In this document: piece after piece, positions 61,198 to 64,000 of the stretch
How positions within the stretch are numbered: position 1 is the stretch's first letter
Layout: each line of letters starts with the position of its first letter
Assembly (NCBI RefSeq): GCF_036226745.1
Contig: NZ_CP109013.1
Span: forward strand, 1,426,001-1,490,000
DNA: 64,000 bases
DNA from: Streptomyces sp. NBC_00683
Lineage (GTDB): Bacteria; Actinomycetota; Actinomycetes; Streptomycetales; Streptomycetaceae
Direction: 5' to 3'
The notes under the pieces: model-generated
Told to the model about the DNA's origin: nothing
Database searches by the model: none
Seen by the model: the letters and a program-made list of their open reading frames with translations, nothing else
Made by a program: the position numbers and the translations under genes

Positions 61198-61608
61198 TCA
61201 GCCCACCTTTTCCAAGGTAAAGCCATCGGCGTGTGCGCTCGCGGCATAGTCGCCGAAAGTAGTCATACCGATCACGACGCCGACGGTTTCTCCCACTTCA
61301 TCGCGTTTCGACTCGACGCTCGCAATCTCCACTCCCTGACTGTCTTCCTCGAGAACCCGTAGGGAGTGATCCCCAGGGGGCCAGAAGTAGTCGGGAAGTT
61401 TCTGGTCCGAACGCCGCTCGACGCGAAGGCTCCAGTCCGTCCAGTCGGTCAGCATGTAACTTCCCCCGCCGACCAGATTCAGCTGAAGACCGACAACATC
61501 GCCATCTCCGTCAATCACCTCGGCCACACAGGTCACTTTATGGCCGATGAGCGAATCTGCTGGCAGGAACATCACACCTTTGGGCTCCTCAGTGCGAGAA
61601 AGGCTCAT
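61198..61608 (-). CDS. Hypothetical protein, probable immunity partner of a toxin remnant
   Basis: 136 aa from ATG 61608; not recognised by family. It is acidic and beta-rich, with VTCVAEVIDGDGDVVGLQLNLVGG and SYMLTDWTDWSLRVERR, then alternating strand-like segments to FTLEKVG. No signal peptide. Its ATG overlaps the TGA of the restored toxin frame (ATGA at 61605-61608), the usual layout of polymorphic-toxin/immunity pairs. A GTG at 61647 directly follows the stop of the disrupted frame and is a less likely start. Codon use is less GC-biased than in most neighbours (many AAG, GAA and TCT-type codons), which suggests transfer. Confidence 0.6.
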   Translation of the reverse strand: MSLSRTEEPKGVMFLPADSLIGHKVTCVAEVIDGDGDVVGLQLNLVGGGSYMLTDWTDWSLRVERRSDQKLPDYFWPPGDHSLRVLEEDSQGVEIASVESKRDEVGETVGVVIGMTTFGDYAASAHADGFTLEKVG

Positions 61609-61905
61609 ACTTTTTGGTGGCGCCTTCTTACCACTTGTTCGGTCCACTCAACGGGAACATCGAAACGAACTCCCATCACCCTTGGTGATGAGCAGGTCAT
61701 TGTCCTTCTTGTAGAACCAGTAGTCGTCGGCCCCGCCCTGCCCCGGCCGGTAGGCACCTTGGCGTGCTTCGTCGGGGCGGATCGAACCGACTCTATGCGG
61801 TCCGCGCCGCACGACCTGACGAAGATTCAGCGAACCTACTTTGGGACGCAGTTCGGCCACGTAGGCCCGAACGCCGGCGGCGGTGGCGTGGGGCCCGGCC
61901 CGCAC
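61605..61905 (-). pseudogene. Frameshifted toxin-like C-terminal module
   Basis: GTG at 61905 has an excellent ribosome site (AGGAGGG). The first frame runs 85 codons with GSIRPDEARQGAYRPGQGG and ADDYWFYKKDNDLLITKG, then stops at 61648. Skipping one base near 61680 continues as VRFDVPVEWTEQVVRRRH to a TGA at 61605 that overlaps the next ATG. So one extra base, in the G-rich run 61670-61683, seems to have broken the gene, or the read has an error. The small, polar domain with Trp, Tyr and Lys resembles polymorphic-toxin tips, but no known family was recognised. Confidence 0.5.
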
Positions 61906-62169
61906 CTCTGCCCTCCTGCGTCCGACCTCCGGTCGCCGTGATGAACATCCCCGCAGGAATCGTGACCGTTCCCGGCGGGCCGGCTCTCCGCGCTCCGGAA
62001 AGAAGCAGCCGCCCTCGGGACGAGCGGGTGCAGGCGTCGTCCCGGCCGGTTACGGCGTGTGACCGATGACGCCGACCGGCACTCCACGGTGTGAAGGTCT
62101 GCTCATGAATGGTCGGGTTTCCTCAGCCGGCCTTGCGGGTCCTGCTTACCCCGGAGTAACAAGACGATC

Positions 62170-62814
62170 ATGAACCTCTTCAGCCGCAGTTCCACCCTCC
62201 GACGCCCAGCGGCCCCGAACGCCCCGGTGGCCTCCACGCCCCCCACAGCCGCGGTGGTGCCGGACCCGGCCCTGGCGGCTCTCACGGGAGAGTGGATGAT
62301 CGACCCCGCGCACAGCAGGATCGGGTTCTCCGTGCGGCACGCCATGGTGACGACAGTGCGCGGCTCCTTCGCGGAGTACGAGAGCCGCCTCTACTTCGAC
62401 GGCCGGAACCCGGCCCGTTCCAGGGCCGAGATCGCACTGGCCACCGCGAGCGTCGACACGGGCGTGGAGCAGCGTGACGCCCATCTGGTCGGCCGTGACT
62501 TCCTGGACGCCACGAGGCACCCGCGGATCACCTTCACCAGCACCGCCGTGCAGATGGCGAGCAAGGAGGTCTTCCGCATGACCGGCGACCTCACCATCAG
62601 GGGAATCGCTCGCCCGGTAACCCTGGACCTCACCTACATCGGTTACGTGACCGACCCGTTCGGGTACGAACGCGTCGGCTTCGACGGCACCACCACCATC
62701 AACCGTTCCGACTGGGGCCTGACCTACAACGCGAGGCTGGCCGAGGGCGGGGCGATGGTGAGCGAGAGGCTCCGCCTCCAGTTCGACATCGCCGCGATCC
62801 GCGCCACGGGCTGA
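62170..62814 (+). CDS. YceI family protein
   Basis: 214 aa lipocalin-like barrel. The N-terminal 40 residues are Pro/Ala-rich and not a clear signal. The family core is complete: GEWMIDPAHSRIGFSVRHAMVTTVRGSF, VDTGVEQRDAHLVGRDFLDATRHPRITF, MTGDLTIRGIARPVTLD and FDGTTTINRSDWGLTYN. YceI proteins bind isoprenoid or other amphiphilic molecules. The ATG at 62170 follows CGGAG at a rather long distance. It is a single-gene unit, divergent from the toxin remnant. The ligand is unknown. Confidence 0.93.
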   Translation: MNLFSRSSTLRRPAAPNAPVASTPPTAAVVPDPALAALTGEWMIDPAHSRIGFSVRHAMVTTVRGSFAEYESRLYFDGRNPARSRAEIALATASVDTGVEQRDAHLVGRDFLDATRHPRITFTSTAVQMASKEVFRMTGDLTIRGIARPVTLDLTYIGYVTDPFGYERVGFDGTTTINRSDWGLTYNARLAEGGAMVSERLRLQFDIAAIRATG

Positions 62815-62878
62815 CCCAGGACGTCCAACGGCACGTGGTCAGGTCCGCCGCCCGAGCCGGACGAAGCGACTGCCCCGG

Positions 62879-63466
62879 TCAGGCGTCGATGGGGAGCAAC
62901 TGGACCAGCCCGACCGAGTTTCTGTCGTCCGCCTCGGTGTGGACGGCGCGAACCGTCCAGCGACCCGCGGGCAGTGGGACGGGCGCCTGAGCGGGCACCC
63001 CGCCGCCGGGATAATCGACGCCCAGATCGGCTCCCGCCTCCGCGGAGTCCATGAGTACGGCCGGGCCGTCCGACGCCCATGTGCCGCACTCCTCCCACTC
63101 GGTGGCGGGGTCCGCGAGCACTGCCTCGGCTGCTGCCTTCAGTCCGTCCTCGGAGTCGGCGCCGAGCCAACGCAGGAATGCCTGATGCTCAGGCAGGAAA
63201 CAGCTGGTGGCCGGCTCGTCCGCCAGGACAAGGGCTTGTGCGCCGCTGTCGCCGACGGCGATCACGCCCGCCAGATCGTCCACCGCGCAGGCGCGGTCGT
63301 AATCGTCCGGAGCGCTCGCGTCCCCCACGATGACACCGGCCTCGGTGCACCCGTTCCAGGAAGCCAGTGCGGAGACCGGAATGACGACCAATGGGCCGCC
63401 CATCGACTCCACCCAGACAGAGGTGGCGTCGAATGTGTCGGCTGAGGTGGACCGATAGGTGCTCAT
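62879..63466 (-). CDS. Imm21-like immunity protein
   Basis: 195 aa. The N-terminal VWVESMGGPLVVIPVSALASWNG, the DYDRACAV block, GVIAVGDSGAQALVLADEPATSCFLPEHQAFLRWLGADSE and a C-terminal strand pair match the immunity protein 21 pattern seen beside polymorphic toxins. No signal peptide. No toxin gene adjoins it in this window, so it may be an orphan protecting against neighbours' toxins. The family assignment is from recalled pattern. It lies 66 bp from another small gene on the same strand. Confidence 0.7.
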   Translation of the reverse strand: MSTYRSTSADTFDATSVWVESMGGPLVVIPVSALASWNGCTEAGVIVGDASAPDDYDRACAVDDLAGVIAVGDSGAQALVLADEPATSCFLPEHQAFLRWLGADSEDGLKAAAEAVLADPATEWEECGTWASDGPAVLMDSAEAGADLGVDYPGGGVPAQAPVPLPAGRWTVRAVHTEADDRNSVGLVQLLPIDA

Positions 63467-63532
63467 GGCGAAAGTGTGGCGCCACCCACTGACAACACGC
63501 GCTGCCGGGTGCGAGCCGGCAGAAGCCTGGCC

Positions 63533-63913
63533 TCAGAGGCCGCCCAGTTCGGCTGCGAGGTCCGCATCGCGCATACCGGGGAAGGCGTAACCGTCGGTCT
63601 CCTCCCACGGGACGTCGAGGTCGTCCAGGTGCACGCGCCACTCCGCTCCCGGAAGAGCACGGCGCAGCTCGGTGACCGAACCCAGCACATGGTCGAGCAC
63701 GGTCAGCACTCGGTCAGGATCGAGCGGCATCTTGGTGGACCCGGCAACCACCTCGTCCGGTCGGCTGTCATCGCTGTCGTACAGGTACAGACTCTCCTGG
63801 TCCTCGTACGGGAAGGACGCCATGTGGGCGGCGACAATGCGCTCGACATCGGCCGTCTCGGCATCCGTCAGCGGCATCGCCCGGCTCGCGCAGTAATACA
63901 GAGAGACACTCAT
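63533..63913 (-). CDS. Hypothetical protein
   Basis: 126 aa from ATG 63913, not recognised. It is strongly acidic, with SLYLYDSDDSRPDEVVAG, a helix LTVLDHVLGSVTELRRALPG and a strand EWRVHLDDLDVPW. There is no signal peptide or membrane segment. The acidic, small, soluble character and the adjoining Imm21-like gene are compatible with another immunity protein, but nothing shows this directly. The upstream in-frame extension to 63958 is not preferred because SVSLYYCAS gives a natural start. Confidence 0.6.
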   Translation of the reverse strand: MSVSLYYCASRAMPLTDAETADVERIVAAHMASFPYEDQESLYLYDSDDSRPDEVVAGSTKMPLDPDRVLTVLDHVLGSVTELRRALPGAEWRVHLDDLDVPWEETDGYAFPGMRDADLAAELGGL

Positions 63914-64000
63914 GGCCCGAGCGTACTGAGGGGGTACGACAGTCGCCGGACGCCGCAACCGGTGGGCTCGCGGCTGCCGTGCCCTTCAGCGGCTGAGCTG

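Noticed and set aside
61366..61941. 191-codon plus-strand frame across the toxin remnant
   Set aside because: It runs antisense to the immunity-like and toxin-like frames, which have ribosome sites and an ATGA junction; it has no support of its own.
1..64000. CRISPR arrays, tRNA/rRNA genes, insertion sequences or integrases
   Set aside because: Intergenic regions were read for repeats and RNA-like folds and the frames for transposase or integrase motifs; none was convincing.

Overview
The window is very GC-rich, densely packed actinobacterial DNA with strong third-position G/C bias, GTG/TTG starts and many ATGA/GTGA/TGATG gene junctions. A CYP157-like/CYP154-like P450 pair, a SoxR box in front of an ABC exporter, a SAV_2336-type vWA/NB-ARC protein and a xylose isomerase of the Streptomyces type point to Streptomyces or a close relative. 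I saw no rRNA, tRNA, CRISPR array, transposase or integrase.

Layout: (1) 1-2.7 kb holds a NitT/TauT-type ABC importer, cut by the left edge, divergent from an IclR regulator. (2) 2.8-7.0 kb holds a xylose module: a ROK repressor, xylA and divergent xylB, with two XylR-like operators between them. (3) 7.0-16.1 kb holds a vWA surface protein with a partner, a ThuA-like protein, two ABC exporters, a P450 and an anchored hypothetical protein; the second exporter has a near-consensus SoxR box. (4) 16.1-23.3 kb is an osmoprotectant operon: betaine aldehyde dehydrogenase, choline dehydrogenase and a complete betaine/choline ABC importer whose permease is a fused double-length chain. (5) 23.5-40.0 kb is a xyloglucan utilisation locus. 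Minus strand: GH31 alpha-xylosidase and GH3 beta-glucosidase. Plus strand: importer binding protein, two permeases, secreted GH74, GH42 beta-galactosidase, GH95 fucosidase-like and secreted GH12. (6) 40.1-51.5 kb is a seven-gene minus-strand island: aKG-HExxH peptide hydroxylase candidate, small precursor-like peptide, caspase-like protease, alpha/beta hydrolase, vWA-like/NB-ARC/TPR protein, MoxR ATPase and VMAP-like protein. (7) 51.6-57.3 kb holds the LacI regulator whose 12-14 bp operator also sits in both divergent xyloglucan promoters, then pectin methylesterase, an ATP-grasp protein and two GH43 arabinan enzymes. (8) 57.6-64 kb holds a hypothetical, the P450 pair, a frameshifted toxin-like remnant with a probable immunity gene, YceI, an Imm21-like protein and a small hypothetical.

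How the genes work together: GH74 and GH12 have export signals and would cut xyloglucan outside the cell. The importer would bring in oligosaccharides, and the enzymes without signal peptides (GH95, GH42, GH31, GH3) would strip fucose, galactose, xylose and glucose. Xylose can then enter XylA/XylB about 20 kb away. No importer ATPase is encoded, so a shared MsiK-type ATPase is expected elsewhere. The most unusual part is the 40-51 kb island, which joins a vWA-MoxR-VMAP-type NTP-dependent system with a caspase-like protease to a possible peptide-hydroxylation (RiPP-like) pair.
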